The translations under genes and the position numbers were made by a program. Of a stretch of 64,000 nt of DNA, positions 62,184-64,000 are shown one piece after another. The DNA is from Scylla paramamosain (Eukaryota > Arthropoda > Malacostraca > Decapoda > Portunidae). The notes beneath the pieces were generated by a model. It was not told where the DNA came from, did no database searches, and was given only the letters and a program-made list of their open reading frames with translations. How positions within the stretch are numbered: position 1 is the stretch's first letter; each line of letters starts with the position of its first letter. The stretch spans positions 7,056,501 through 7,120,500 of the forward strand of contig NC_087158.1 of the NCBI RefSeq assembly GCF_035594125.1. Reading direction: 5' to 3'.

Positions 62184-62207
62184 CTTGTGGTTCTTGTGAA
62201 CCACAAG
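62184..62207. repeat. Palindromic insert in F, right array copy
   Basis: CTTGTGGTTC, loop TTGT, GAACCACAAG is a perfect 10-bp stem. This is the copy of the F-subtype insert found in the right-hand array. It shows that this HOR variant exists on both sides of the divergent zone. Confidence 0.85.
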
Positions 62208-64000
62208 TTCTTTTGTTAAAAAATAATAAGACACTCATTATACACGTTTCTCCTAATGTCTTTTTGTTTCCCAATAGGGAGTGCTTTGCATCCATTTTCG
62301 CGTTTTTTGTAGGTAACAAGCTCAAAAACACTCAAAATGTACCTTTTTGGTAATGTTATTTTATTTCTTCTTATTGGTTTTTTTTACATCCGTTTTAGCA
62401 TTTTTCTACGTAAAACACCAAAAAGACACTTTTCAGTAATTTTGTTTTAGATTCCCATATAAAATGACTTGCATGTTATTTACCGTTAGGGTACCTAACA
62501 AGCTAAAAAAAAACACTCATAAGACAGTTTTCTTGCAAAGATGTTTAATTTCCCCATATAGGTGGCTTTGCATGCACTTTAGGGTTTGGTACATAACAGT
62601 ACGAAAAAAAAAAGCTAAAATTAACTTTTTTGATAATTGACTAATAATTTCCTGAATTTTGCCCAAATTTTGGCATCTCGGTAACTGTGAAGATAAAAAA
62701 GAAAGAAAAAAAATATTTTATTCATTTATTTATTTTTTTCTCAATAAAGAGTGTTATTTGTTGCTTTTAGCTTTTTTGGTAAACAATCATTTTAAAAACA
62801 CTGATAATACATGTTTTTCGTAATGTACTTTCGTTTCCCAAAAATAAGGTTCTTTGCATGTATTTAAGCGTTTTTATTAGTAACATGATAAAAAAAACAC
62901 TCAAAATATATGTTTTTGGTAATGTTATTCTCTTTCTCCATAAAGTGTGTTTTCCATGCGTTTTAGCGTTTTGGTATATAAAGAGCTCAAAACACTTAAA
63001 GGCAAGTTGTTGGGAAAATTTATTTTATTTCCATGTAAAGTGATTCCTCTGCTTTTTAGTGTTTTATTGCCTATCACGCTCAAAAACACTCAAAAGACAC
63101 TTTTCTGGTAATGTCATTTTTTTCTAACATAAAGCTGGTTTCACATGCAATTTGGGAATTTGGTAACTAAGAATGTGAAAAGCACTCAAAATACACGCAT
63201 TTAGTAAAGTTGTTCTGTTTTTCAATTAAGAGTGTTATTCATGAGTTTCAGCATTTTGGTATCTAAGAAACTTCTCCATATACAAGAGTTTTTGCGTTTT
63301 TTGGCTTGTGGTTCTTTTGAACTATAAAACATTCATTATACACTTTTCTCGCAATGTCCCTTTGTTTCCCAATATAGAGTATCAATATAGATCATCAATT
63401 TTCGCGTTTTTTTTTTTTTTGCAGGTAACAAGCTCAAAAACACTCAAAATATACCTTTTTCGTAATGTTTTTCTACTTCTTGATATTGGTTGGTTTCCAT
63501 CCCTTTCAGCGATTTTCTACGTAAAACACAGAGAAGACACGTTTTCAGTAATTTTGTTTTGGTTTGCCATATAGAGTGAGTTCCTTATTATTTATCATTC
63601 TGGTGCCTAACATGCTGAAAAACACTCAAAACACAGATTTCTGTTAAGGTTGTTTAATTTCCTCATATGGGAGGCTTTGCATGCACTTTAGTGTTTGGTA
63701 CATAACAGACCGAAAAAAAGCTAATATCAACTTTTTTTTATATAATTCTCTTATCATATAATTGCCCTAACTTTTCACAGAATTTTGGCATCTCGGTACC
63801 TATGAAGGTGAATAATAAAAAAAAAGAAAAATCCTTTTATTTATTTATTTTATTTATATTTCTTAAAAACGAGTGTTATTTGTGTGTATTTAGCTTTTTT
63901 GTAATTAAGGAACTTAAAAACACTCATAATACACGTTTCTCGTAATGTCCTTACGTTTCCCAAACATAACGTTGTTTGCATGTATTTAAGCGTTTTTAAA

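Larger units (their letters stand above)
58763..64000 (+). repeat. Right higher-order satellite array
   Basis: HOR order resumes inside an I monomer (ACTTATTGTTTTGGTGCCTA). Markers lie near 58959, 59537, 60547, 61630, 62681 (p-type) and 63789. The array runs off the right edge. The first interval is only about 578 bp and the others are 1.01-1.11 kb. The last four markers match 39159, 40228, 41309 and 42415 in unit type and spacing, including an H-I fusion before the first of them (60,364 versus 38,970). No inverted block and no gene are seen. Confidence 0.92.

Overview
The window is eukaryotic satellite DNA with no intact gene. It is strongly AT-rich by eye. About 62 of the 64 kb is built from one family of tandem repeats of roughly 96 bp. 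Each monomer carries the core CTCAAAAACACTCAAAA, a GTAATGT box about 20 bp later, and a TTTTGCATGC...TTTTAGCGTTTTGGTA half. The only recognisable protein-coding DNA is a decayed CR1/L2-like non-LTR retrotransposon. Its 3' end (GGCCTGATGCCTTCTTGCAG followed by TTCTTATG repeats) resembles, from memory, retroelement ends common in decapod crustaceans. The host is therefore probably an invertebrate and possibly a decapod. That attribution is an inference.

Layout: (1) about 1-46,285, an ordered higher-order repeat (HOR) array with a unit of about 1.1 kb and about 40 copies; (2) 46,285-46,435, one and a half divergent monomers; (3) 46,436-48,488, the retroelement on the minus strand; (4) 48,489-58,762, about 10 kb of divergent satellite without the 1.1-kb order, containing an inverted block and a 322-bp pure TA tract; (5) 58,763-64,000, the HOR array again, about six units.

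The main result is a nested hierarchy. Monomers fall into five classes that follow one another in a fixed order, giving a pentamer of about 480 bp. The divergent zone keeps only this pentamer order. The 1.1-kb HOR has ten monomers (called A to J here) and reads as two successive pentamers, A-E and F-J, each drifted separately. HOR units are grouped into larger cassettes. A block of about 3.2 kb (three distinguishable units x, y, z plus an inverted pentamer) recurs five times, with a sixth partial copy at the start. Still longer offsets of about 5.9, 8.0 and 21 kb join collinear stretches. The inverted pentamer occurs six times with homologous breakpoints, so an old inversion has been amplified with the array.

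Nothing in the satellite looks translated or regulated as a gene. The open frames in it are short, lie on both strands and recur only because the DNA recurs. The layout of an ordered core beside disordered older monomers that hold a retroelement resembles primate alpha-satellite centromeres. A centromeric or pericentromeric role is plausible but not shown by the sequence. All counts and offsets were read by eye and are approximate.
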